Source: an uncultured Micrococcales bacterium (GTDB lineage Bacteria > Actinomycetota > Actinomycetes > Actinomycetales > Microbacteriaceae). From it: a stretch of DNA of 46,536 nucleotides. Below are positions 25,166-32,783 of this stretch, in pieces (within the stretch, counting starts at the first letter, position 1; every line of letters starts with the position of its first letter). The notes below the pieces were generated by a model. The model did no database searches and was not told the DNA's origin. It saw only the letters and a list, made by a program, of their open reading frames with translations. The stretch covers positions 1 to 46,536 of the forward strand of contig CAJXZO010000007.1 of assembly GCA_913062975.1 (NCBI GenBank), read 5' to 3'. A program made the translations under genes and the position numbers.

Positions 25166-25302
25166 TGCCAAGGGGGGTAAAGAAGCAAAACCTGCCCGAA
25201 AAAGACTGTCAGCGTTGTGGCAGGAAGATGGTCTGGCGGAAATCTTGGGCTAAAAACTGGGATGAGGTCAAATACTGCAGCGAGAAATGCAAGCGGGCCT
25301 AA
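25165..25302 (+). CDS. Small DUF2256 zinc-ribbon-like protein
   Basis: A 45-residue protein, too short for most gene finders. It has KNLPEK-like QNLPEKDCQRCGRKM, then WRKSWAKNWDEVKYCSEKC, which is the DUF2256 signature: CxxC at 15-18 and CxxxC at 39-43 (YCSEKC), probably a single zinc site. The ATG overlaps the stop of the DUF3048 gene by one base. Function is unknown. Confidence 0.8.
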   Translation: MPRGVKKQNLPEKDCQRCGRKMVWRKSWAKNWDEVKYCSEKCKRA

Positions 25303-25311
25303 GCTTAGAAA

Positions 25312-26322
25312 ATGATCGTGACGATAACTGGCGCCTATAAAAACGCAGGCGATCACCTGATTGGTCTCAGGGCGAAAAAGCTATTGGAAACCTTTGTTGA
25401 TGCCGATGTAATCAACATGGACAGAAAACAAACTATTGATTATGAGCTTCTAAACTCCGCTCGGATGGTGTTGCTCACCGGGGGACCAGCACTGCAACCA
25501 GCAGTTTTCCCCGATGTCTATAGTCTCGATCTTTCCAAAATCAATGTTCCCGTCACAATGTTTGGTCTTGGTTGGAAAGCAGGGCTTGGCAAGACAGTTG
25601 GTGAGTTTGCATTCAAACCAGATGCCAGTGTTTTTCTAGATTCGTTGGCTCAACAAGAGTTGCCGGTTTCGGCAAGAGATTTTTCATCGGCAGAGCTTTT
25701 GAAAACAAAGGGGTTTTCAGAGGTTTTGATGACTGGATGTCCCGCTTGGTATGAAATAGAAAAAATAGAGGCTGATTATGACCTACCTGCAGAAATCAAC
25801 TCAGTGGTCCTCACCGCACCTGCAGTCCCCAATCAGCAAATGTTGAAAATTGCCAAGGATATAAAAAAGCAATTTCCCAAAGCCGAAAAAACACTGCTGT
25901 TTCAATCCGGCTTTAGCTCAACTCATTCAAAAAAATCAGTCGAATACTCAAAAACACTAAACAGATTTAGATCTAAACTTGCGCGCGCTGGTTGGCAAGT
26001 GGTTTCCTCTGAATCGGAGGTTACCAAGATGATGAGTGTTTTGACTGAGGCTGACCTGCACGTTGGCTACCGCGTCCACAGCCATCTGTTTATGCTCAGC
26101 CAAAGAAAGGCCTCTTTGTTGATTGCGGAAGATGCTAGAGGGGAAAGCCAGAACAAAACCCTCGGCCTTGCAGATCTGAACACCTTGAGCTCAGCGGCTG
26201 AGATCAAAAACCAAATGATAAATGTGATTGAGAATCCAGAGGTTATAAACAGTGCCATTGGCCAGATGCGGCAGAGTTATCAGCAGATGCAGGAGTATTT
26301 GGCAAAACTAAAGGTTTTGTGA
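25312..26322 (+). CDS. Polysaccharide pyruvyl transferase-family protein (1)
   Basis: A 336-residue protein of the polysaccharide pyruvyl transferase superfamily (CsaB/WcaK-like GT-B fold). It opens with GAYKNAGDHLIGLRAKK, has the MVLLTGGPALQP segment and ends with HVGYRVHSHLF, where the family carries its conserved Arg and His. Members add ketal-linked pyruvate from PEP to glycans. The gene sits at the left end of the polysaccharide locus, nine bases after the DUF2256 gene, and overlaps the convergent galU by 15 bases. It may modify the glycan made by the genes to its right. Confidence 0.75.
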   Translation: MIVTITGAYKNAGDHLIGLRAKKLLETFVDADVINMDRKQTIDYELLNSARMVLLTGGPALQPAVFPDVYSLDLSKINVPVTMFGLGWKAGLGKTVGEFAFKPDASVFLDSLAQQELPVSARDFSSAELLKTKGFSEVLMTGCPAWYEIEKIEADYDLPAEINSVVLTAPAVPNQQMLKIAKDIKKQFPKAEKTLLFQSGFSSTHSKKSVEYSKTLNRFRSKLARAGWQVVSSESEVTKMMSVLTEADLHVGYRVHSHLFMLSQRKASLLIAEDARGESQNKTLGLADLNTLSSAAEIKNQMINVIENPEVINSAIGQMRQSYQQMQEYLAKLKVL

Positions 26323-27189
26323 AAAGCCCTTCAGCCATTCTCTGAGCTCATCTCCGATGTCCTCGCGGTCAACAGCAACTTGAATTGTTGATTTTAGATA
26401 ATCCAATTTGTCACCGGTGTCATAGCGTCTTCCCGAGAAAACCACTCCGAAAACCTTGTCCGCAGCTGCCTCGTGAGCAAGCGCATCTGTCAGCTGGATT
26501 TCATCACCTCTGCCGGCAGGGGTGTTCTCTAAAGTTTCAAAAATCCTTGATTTCAAAACATAGCGACCAATCACGGCCAAGTTTGAAGGAGCCTGATCGG
26601 CAGTCGGTTTCTCAACCAGCGCCTTGACTCTGACAACACCCTCATCCTCGGTTTTTTCAACCGCGGCTGAGCCATAAAGATGAATCGACTCCATGGGGAC
26701 TTCCATAAGCGCCACCACGTGGGCATCGTATTTTTGGTGAGCATCAAGCATTTGAGGCAAAAGCTGATCTCTCGCATCAATCATGTCATCACCAAGCAAC
26801 ACTGCAAATGACTGTTCGGCAACGTGAGCCTTGGCTCTGAGCACCGCATGCCCTAAACCCTTTGGGTCACCCTGTCGGGTGTAGTGGATGTTGGCAAGGG
26901 AGTTTGAAAATGCCACCTGGCTCAACCTGCCAACATCGCCCTTGAGCTGCAAAGCTGATTCAATCTCGGTGGCTTTATCAAAGTGATTTTCCAGGGCATT
27001 TTTGTTCCTACCCGTGATCATTAGCAGATCCGCCAGTCCCGCTCTGGCAGCTTCCTCCACCACATACTGAATCACTGGTTTGTCAACAATGGGAAGCATC
27101 TCCTTGGGCATGGCCTTTGTTGCAGGAAGGAATCTTGTTCCCAACCCGGCAGCGGGGATTACCGCCTTGTTTACTCTTTGATTGCTCAT
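26308..27189 (-). CDS. galU: UTP--glucose-1-phosphate uridylyltransferase
   Basis: A 293-residue nucleotidyltransferase that makes UDP-glucose from UTP and glucose-1-phosphate. The N-terminal signature AVIPAAGLGTRFLPATKAMPK, then the active KPVIQYVVEEA and VEKPT with GRGDEIQLTDAL, are all typical of bacterial GalU. Its product feeds UDP-glucose 6-dehydrogenase at 41949 and glycosyltransferases of the locus. The ATG overlaps the upstream flippase-like gene's stop by one base (TAATG). Confidence 0.95.
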   Translation of the reverse strand: MSNQRVNKAVIPAAGLGTRFLPATKAMPKEMLPIVDKPVIQYVVEEAARAGLADLLMITGRNKNALENHFDKATEIESALQLKGDVGRLSQVAFSNSLANIHYTRQGDPKGLGHAVLRAKAHVAEQSFAVLLGDDMIDARDQLLPQMLDAHQKYDAHVVALMEVPMESIHLYGSAAVEKTEDEGVVRVKALVEKPTADQAPSNLAVIGRYVLKSRIFETLENTPAGRGDEIQLTDALAHEAAADKVFGVVFSGRRYDTGDKLDYLKSTIQVAVDREDIGDELREWLKGFSQNL

Positions 27190-28091
27190 TATTTTCCAAG
27201 CCTAGCCAGTAAGTAGAAAATCAAGTCCCAAATGATGCTCATTAGCCTCATCATGACTGTGATTGCCAAAGCTAACTCACCTGAAACAATCAGGCTTAGC
27301 CCGATTATAAGAACACCTTCTCTGACTCCCAACCCCGCGGGGGCAATCACCACCAGAATGCTCAAAGCTGAGGCAAGTGCTGAAATTCCGAGAATCAGAA
27401 ATCCATTTGAAACAAGGTCAACATCAAACGAAACTGCTACCAGCAATAAACTCAGAGCATTGAGAATGCTGGTTATAAAAAACAGCCCGCTGGTTTTTAG
27501 CACTGTTTTCGAATCCAATAGCTCATCAGTGTTGATGGCTTTTTTGCGAATGATCTTATGTGTGAATGAGACCACGGAGTTGAAAACCTTGGGAGCGATT
27601 GAGATGAGTCCAATGATTGAAACAATCACCAGCAAAACTTGATAGCCACCTGCAAGCTCTGCAATGGTTGGATCAAATAGCAACAGCAGTGAGGCCAGTG
27701 ACATCACAATCACCAACTGTTGCATTGCCTCCATCAGCGAGGAAACGGCTAGTTTGGTTTTTGTAATGCCGAGGTTTGATGCAAAGTAAATCTTCCCAAT
27801 CACCCAGCCGGCTGAGACTGGCAAATACCTGCCAAGCCAAGCCTTTGCATAAACAGCCAATAGCTCGGCAGATAGCTTTTGATCAATCTCCGCACCCATG
27901 CCTGAAAGAAGCACTCTCCAAATAAGAGCGAAGATAAACCTGGCGGCGATTGCAACCAGACTGGCAAGAGCAATCAAAAACCAGTCGATTTCAAAGCTGA
28001 AAATCGCTGTTAGGTCCAGGGTTGTGGCGAAGGCGACCAAAAATCCAACGACCAGGATGTAAAAAACCAGCGAGAGGATTTTTCTGGTCAT
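27189..28091 (-). CDS. LPG-synthase TM/flippase-like membrane protein (UPF0104)
   Basis: A 300-residue protein with about eight membrane segments. It matches the lysylphosphatidylglycerol-synthase transmembrane (UPF0104, AglD-like) family: the segment YLPVSAGWVIGKIYFASNLGI and the motif APAGLGVREGVLI near residue 250 are characteristic. Only the flippase-type domain is present, without a tRNA-dependent synthase domain. In a glycan locus this suggests a lipid-linked intermediate handler, but the function is inferred. It overlaps the upstream pyruvyl transferase gene by ATGA. Confidence 0.75.
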   Translation of the reverse strand: MTRKILSLVFYILVVGFLVAFATTLDLTAIFSFEIDWFLIALASLVAIAARFIFALIWRVLLSGMGAEIDQKLSAELLAVYAKAWLGRYLPVSAGWVIGKIYFASNLGITKTKLAVSSLMEAMQQLVIVMSLASLLLLFDPTIAELAGGYQVLLVIVSIIGLISIAPKVFNSVVSFTHKIIRKKAINTDELLDSKTVLKTSGLFFITSILNALSLLLVAVSFDVDLVSNGFLILGISALASALSILVVIAPAGLGVREGVLIIGLSLIVSGELALAITVMMRLMSIIWDLIFYLLARLGK

Positions 28092-29278
28092 AGACCGATT
28101 TCCTGAAAAGCCGCGTTTAGGTCAATCAGCAATTGAGTTCGCATTTTCTCAACTTCATTTTCCTGCTCTTTGGAGATAAACATCGCATCATCTTGAAACT
28201 TCACTAAGTCCCTGGTGATGATTGCTGGAAACTCTTTCTCCTGCATGCGCTTGATTGGATAGCTGAATTCCTCCAATCCAAGCTGTTCGAAAAACAATCT
28301 GCCCTTATCAACGTAATAAACCACCATTGCCGGCACCTGCGCCACGGTTGCCAATATGGTGCTGTGTAGTCGGCTTCCAATAAACCACTCTGCTCTGGCA
28401 ACCAAAGCTAGAAAATCATCAGGGGAGAGGTTGTCCTTTTCCACCACCTTGGCCACCTCTGGATGTTTCATCTTGGCGATTACCTGTTTGGCAAACTCAA
28501 CGTCTCCCTCGGATGGGTGAGTGTGCATTGGGAAAAACACCACGTGTTTTTTCTGGCGGATGAATATTTTGTCTGCGATATCAGCCCAAGCTTCTATGTA
28601 GCGAAGCTCAGCGTCAGACTGAGGTTGTGTTTTTCTAAACCTGTTCGGCAAAAACCCACCGGGTTGATAGTGAAACCATCTCCTGAGACCAAGACCAACA
28701 AAGCCTCTGCCGTATTTCTCCAGCTCTGGGTTGGTGGAAACATCAGCTGCAAAAGAAGAGACAAACACCGCAGGGTCGAAACTTGGAATCAGTGTTGTTT
28801 CCGCCCCCCAGTGGGTGAGCTTGTGAACAGACTCTTGGTCACGGGTTATGAAAACCTTGCAAAGGTTCACTGTTTTTGCAATCAGCTGCTTGGAGTGCTC
28901 TGAGTTGGTTGGACCAATTCCCTGAAAAGCACCAATGATGTTTTTGTTTGCAAGCCTGATGGCAGTCAATTTCAGCAACCAGTAATAAAGCGAGAGTCGA
29001 TTGGTGTAATCTTTCAGCAGTTCACCACCCCCCCACATCACCACATCTGCTTTTTTAGCGGCAAGCATTAGTCGAATCAATGCAAAAGGTGAGGTTGAGT
29101 AGGGGCTAAAGGGCAAAAACTTGATTCGAAACCATTCTGTGTCTCGCTCTGGGAACTGACTCAGGGCCGTGATTTGAGAATCAGGTCTAACGGATTGAAT
29201 TAATTCAATCAGCCCAGCCAGAATTGCCCGATCACCTCGGTTATGAGGTGAATCGCTATTCAATATCAGCACCTTCAT
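28088..29278 (-). CDS. Polysaccharide pyruvyl transferase-family protein (2)
   Basis: A 396-residue second member of the polysaccharide pyruvyl transferase family. It begins VLILNSDSPHNRGDRAIL, carries VVMWGGGELLKDY, FITRDQESVHKL and FIGSRLHSTILA, which are the family's glycine-rich and Arg/His motifs. It is longer and better conserved than the paralogue at 25312. The ATG at 29278 is preferred to a TTG two codons upstream; TAAGTT at 29292-29287 on the same strand ends eight bases before it. It leads a three-gene unit with the flippase-like gene and galU. Confidence 0.82.
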   Translation of the reverse strand: MKVLILNSDSPHNRGDRAILAGLIELIQSVRPDSQITALSQFPERDTEWFRIKFLPFSPYSTSPFALIRLMLAAKKADVVMWGGGELLKDYTNRLSLYYWLLKLTAIRLANKNIIGAFQGIGPTNSEHSKQLIAKTVNLCKVFITRDQESVHKLTHWGAETTLIPSFDPAVFVSSFAADVSTNPELEKYGRGFVGLGLRRWFHYQPGGFLPNRFRKTQPQSDAELRYIEAWADIADKIFIRQKKHVVFFPMHTHPSEGDVEFAKQVIAKMKHPEVAKVVEKDNLSPDDFLALVARAEWFIGSRLHSTILATVAQVPAMVVYYVDKGRLFFEQLGLEEFSYPIKRMQEKEFPAIITRDLVKFQDDAMFISKEQENEVEKMRTQLLIDLNAAFQEIGL

Positions 29279-29286
29279 CGCCAATA

Positions 29287-29321
29287 AACTTAGCTTAGAA
29301 ACAGTTCAAGCGAGTTAGGGT
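29287..29321. promoter_or_regulatory. Compact divergent promoter region
   Basis: Only 49 bases separate the divergent starts at 29278 (-) and 29328 (+). On the plus strand TAGGGT (29316-29321) is six bases before the GTG; on the minus strand TAAGTT (29292-29287) is eight bases before the ATG. Neither start has a ribosome site, so both mRNAs are probably leaderless with back-to-back promoters. Confidence 0.4.
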
Positions 29322-29327
29322 GACTAA

Positions 29328-30461
29328 GTGGGTGAGAAACCGAGGCTGTTGGTGTTGGCCACCACCTTCCCTAAATCACTCAACGACGGCACCCCAAGTT
29401 TTGTTCTAGACATCGCTCGAGAACATGCAAAAAGCTTTGATGTTTGGGTGTTGACCCCGATGGTTCCAGGAGCCAAAAGATGGGAAACCATCGATGGTGT
29501 CCGCATCTCCAGATTTCACTATTTGTTTCCAGCAACCGAGGACTTGGCGGATGGCTCCATCATGGACAACCTGCGCAAGTCTTTTTACCAAAAACTACAA
29601 CTGCCCTTCATGATCGCCAGTTTTAGCTATCGGTTCCTGTTCAGAGTGCTTATCTGGAAACCAGATGTCATCCATGCACACTGGATTATTCCTGGCGGGT
29701 TGGTCAGCAAATTAGCCCCATGGGTGCCAAGGGTGATAACAACCCATGGTGGGGATGTTTATGCACTGAATAGCAGGTTCATGCTGGCTCTAAAAAGATT
29801 CATACTGAATTCAGCTTCGGTAACTGCGGTCAATGGTGAAATGTCTGAGAAGTTAATCTCTAACTCATTGACCGACCAAGCAGAGGTGATTCCAATGGGG
29901 GTCAAATTGGACAACCTAGATGTTGAAAAAACACCCGGGCAAATAGTATTTGTTGGCAGGTTGGTTGAGAAAAAGGGTCTGAAGTATTTACTGGAAGCGG
30001 TGAAAAACCTGGATTGCCAACTAAAGGTGATTGGCGATGGACCACTAGCTGAATCACTAAAACCGAATGCAGCAGACAATGTTGAGTTTCTGGGACAGTT
30101 ATCAAAAGCAGAGGTAATGCGGGTGATTGCTCAGAGTGAGCTAATGGTGATTCCAAGCGTTATTGCCGAAAACGGTGACCGGGAGGGACTTCCGGTGACA
30201 CTTATGGAGGCAGCCAGCAATCAAACAGCTGTAATCGCCAGCAATCTCAGTGGCATAAATGAAGTGGTGATTGATGAGGAGACAGGACTACTCACCGATC
30301 AAAGAGACGTCGAAGCTTTGAAAACTGCAATTAGTAGATTGCTTGATGATGATGAAACAAGAATCAGGCTTCAGCGAGCACTTTATGAAAAGGCAAAGGA
30401 TTTTGACATCGAACAGATAGCCCAGAGATATCGGGATGTAATCATGCGGGAGTTGAAATGA
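29328..30461 (+). CDS. GT4 glycosyltransferase
   Basis: A 377-residue GT-B glycosyltransferase of family GT4. The N-terminal domain has TTFPKSLNDGTPSFVLDIA and HAHWIIPGG; the C-terminal domain has VFVGRLVEKKGLKYLLEA and the E-x7-E motif in REGLPVTLMEAAS. The GTG start follows a -10 box by six bases. It leads a three-gene plus-strand operon with the next gene and the nonulosonate synthase, each overlapping the last, so it probably adds a sugar of the same repeat unit. Confidence 0.85.
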   Translation: MGEKPRLLVLATTFPKSLNDGTPSFVLDIAREHAKSFDVWVLTPMVPGAKRWETIDGVRISRFHYLFPATEDLADGSIMDNLRKSFYQKLQLPFMIASFSYRFLFRVLIWKPDVIHAHWIIPGGLVSKLAPWVPRVITTHGGDVYALNSRFMLALKRFILNSASVTAVNGEMSEKLISNSLTDQAEVIPMGVKLDNLDVEKTPGQIVFVGRLVEKKGLKYLLEAVKNLDCQLKVIGDGPLAESLKPNAADNVEFLGQLSKAEVMRVIAQSELMVIPSVIAENGDREGLPVTLMEAASNQTAVIASNLSGINEVVIDEETGLLTDQRDVEALKTAISRLLDDDETRIRLQRALYEKAKDFDIEQIAQRYRDVIMRELK

Positions 30462-31729
30462 AGCTTGATGAGTTTTGGGAAAGATTTCAAAGTGTTGAAA
30501 GAAAGACAAAGGCTCTGGATTTCAAGGTTTTAGGTTTTCAGATTTGGCCGCTTTTGAGAACCAAAATGTTTTATCAAATTTCAACTCAGATTGGAATCTT
30601 CGATAATCCTCACCCCAACCCAGAACCGCAAGAGCCGGGGATTCCATTTGAGCCAACGAAGGCAAAATCAATAGTGGTTCCGTTTTCTCGCAAGGTAAAC
30701 GGTGAAGACCCCTACTCCTCTTGGCTAATGGGTTATTTGGATGATCCTGTGCTTATTGAGCACTCGGGCGATGGTGGTCTTGATTCGCATAAACCTAGTT
30801 TCAATGAGAAATACGAGGAGCATGTTGCAAGAGCCATGCGCAGGCTCACCAAAAAAGACCTGCCAGATAAATGGCGAATAATCATGGAGGGTTTTGAAAA
30901 AGAGTTTGGTGTTGAAATTAACTCTTATAAAGAATACCCAAAATGGTTTATTCGTCGCTCCATTGTTGAAGCAATTGGTTTTAGGTCACTTTTTAGAAAA
31001 ACAAAAGCCAAGAAGCTCTACATCGTAAACGCATACTCTCACCCAACGGTTGTGCTGGGGGCAAAGCTTGCAAACATCAGGGTTTATGAATTGCAGCATG
31101 GGTTTGTGAGTGAATTGCATCCCGCCTATTCATACCCGGATAACAAGAAAATCCAATCGTTACCTCATGTCTTTTTGTGTTGGGGAGAGTTCTGGAAAGA
31201 AAGCCTGCACCCTGCCAAAAACATGTTGGTGAAGGTCTTGGGTGCCCCCAAGGGCTTTATGCAATACATGCGAAAGCCCAGGCCCAAGCAAGAGCAAGTT
31301 CTCTTCACCAGTCAGGGTGCTGTTGGGAAGAAGCTGTTTGCATTGGCTGAAAGTGTTGCCATGAGTGATAAAAACCTCAAGGTGATCTATCGCCTGCATC
31401 CGAATGAAGATCCGGTGAATTACCTCTCTCATGTTCCCAATCTAGAGATAAGCCATAAGACCCCTTCCTTTTTAGATCTGGTTGGCTCATGTGAATATCT
31501 GGTTGGAGGGTTTTCCACCACACTGTTTGAAGGAGCTGCCCTGGGATGCAAGGTGATAGTTGCAGATGTACCGGGAATTGAAAACATCAAAAGAGCAATT
31601 GAGTCCGGTGAATTTGTTCTGTTAGAAGATCACAGTCCTCGATCAATTTATAAGGCTTTGAACCAAGCTCGGACAGTTGATGCCGAAAAGTATTACTCTC
31701 TTCAGAGACTGGAGGCATTGAATGCTTGA
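30458..31729 (+). CDS. Probable GT-B-type surface-glycan transferase, unassigned family
   Basis: A 423-residue soluble protein not confidently assigned. The N-terminal ~150 residues are variable. From ~185 there is a Rossmann-like strand (KLYIVNAYSHPTVVLGAK), then ELQHGFVSELHPAYSYP with a conserved-looking HG...HPxY motif. A second half resembles a nucleotide-sugar domain (YRLHPNEDP, then GGFSTTLFEGAALGCKVIV). The HP/ST-x-x-E pattern is reminiscent of capsule and sialyl/nonulosonyl transferases. It overlaps its neighbours on both sides (ATGA upstream, 8 bases with the NeuB gene), so it may be the transferase that uses the CMP-nonulosonate; that is inference. Confidence 0.6.
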   Translation: MKLDEFWERFQSVERKTKALDFKVLGFQIWPLLRTKMFYQISTQIGIFDNPHPNPEPQEPGIPFEPTKAKSIVVPFSRKVNGEDPYSSWLMGYLDDPVLIEHSGDGGLDSHKPSFNEKYEEHVARAMRRLTKKDLPDKWRIIMEGFEKEFGVEINSYKEYPKWFIRRSIVEAIGFRSLFRKTKAKKLYIVNAYSHPTVVLGAKLANIRVYELQHGFVSELHPAYSYPDNKKIQSLPHVFLCWGEFWKESLHPAKNMLVKVLGAPKGFMQYMRKPRPKQEQVLFTSQGAVGKKLFALAESVAMSDKNLKVIYRLHPNEDPVNYLSHVPNLEISHKTPSFLDLVGSCEYLVGGFSTTLFEGAALGCKVIVADVPGIENIKRAIESGEFVLLEDHSPRSIYKALNQARTVDAEKYYSLQRLEALNA

Positions 31730-32783
31730 TTTCCACCTGAATGAAAAAACCTATGGGTTTCTTAACCCCTACCTGATTGCTGAAATCGGAGTAAATCACG
31801 GAGGGGACATTGAGCTTGCTAAGAAACTCATTGATTTAGCCAAGGCCGGTGGTGCTGATGCCGCCAAGTTTCAGACCTATAAGGCTGACACTTTGGCCAG
31901 CAAGGAGACCGCCCCTGCTTATTGGGACACCTCAGAGGAGCCAACTCAGAGCCAGCATGAGTTGTTTAGTAAATATGATGTTTTTGGTGAAGCTGACTAT
32001 AAGGAACTAAAAAACTACTGTGATCAGCAGGGGATTGATTTTTTATCGACACCTTTCGATTTGGAATCGGTTGATTTCCTAGACCCACTAATGCCCTTGT
32101 TCAAAGTTGCATCAGCTGATCTCACCAACATCCCACTGTTGAGAAAAATCGCCAGCAAGAAAAAGCCAGTGCTGATGTCTGTTGGTGCATCCAGTCATGA
32201 AGAGATTCAACGCTCGATTGAGATCTTGTTGGAACACGATGTTCCGCAACTAACAATCCTGCACTGTGTTTTGAATTACCCAACCCCGCAATCACATGCG
32301 CAGTTAGCTCAAATCCCGATTCTTGCTGAAAAATTCGGTGACAGAGTTTCAATTGGCTATTCAGATCATGTGAGACCAAACCCCGATGGCAGCATGCCCG
32401 CATTAGAAACAGCTGTTTTTGCTGGTGCTCGGGTGATAGAAAAACACTTCACTGACGACAAAACAGCCAAGGGCAACGACCACTACCACGCAATGAACTC
32501 AGAGGATTTATCAAACTTTGTTGCCAAGTTAGAACAACTCAGAGAACTTCAGGGAGAACAGAAGCTGAATCTAGAGATCCAGAAAACTGCCACCATCAAT
32601 GCCCGCAGAAGAATTTTTGCTGCAGCAGACATTGCTGCTGGGGAGAAACTTAGCGAGGATAACCTGATTGCCCTTAGAGGCAATCAGGGCTTGGAGATTT
32701 CTGAGTGGGATTCGGTTTTGGGAAAAACTGCAACCAGAGACATCAGTCACGGTGATGCAATAAATTACTCAGACTTTAGCTAA
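31722..32783 (+). CDS. NeuB/PseI-family nonulosonic acid synthase
   Basis: A 353-residue synthase that condenses a six-carbon amino sugar with PEP to a nine-carbon nonulosonic acid. The NeuB domain begins IAEIGVNHGGDIELAKKLI and AAKFQTYK, with TPFD, GYSDH and VIEKHFTDD as active-site motifs. A C-terminal antifreeze-like SAF domain follows from ~295 (RRRIFAAADIAAGE). Whether the product is sialic, legionaminic or pseudaminic acid is not decided by these motifs, but the PseG-like partner at 32776 favours a pseudaminic-type acid. Its 3' end overlaps that convergent gene by eight bases. Confidence 0.9.
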   Translation: MLDFHLNEKTYGFLNPYLIAEIGVNHGGDIELAKKLIDLAKAGGADAAKFQTYKADTLASKETAPAYWDTSEEPTQSQHELFSKYDVFGEADYKELKNYCDQQGIDFLSTPFDLESVDFLDPLMPLFKVASADLTNIPLLRKIASKKKPVLMSVGASSHEEIQRSIEILLEHDVPQLTILHCVLNYPTPQSHAQLAQIPILAEKFGDRVSIGYSDHVRPNPDGSMPALETAVFAGARVIEKHFTDDKTAKGNDHYHAMNSEDLSNFVAKLEQLRELQGEQKLNLEIQKTATINARRRIFAAADIAAGEKLSEDNLIALRGNQGLEISEWDSVLGKTATRDISHGDAINYSDFS

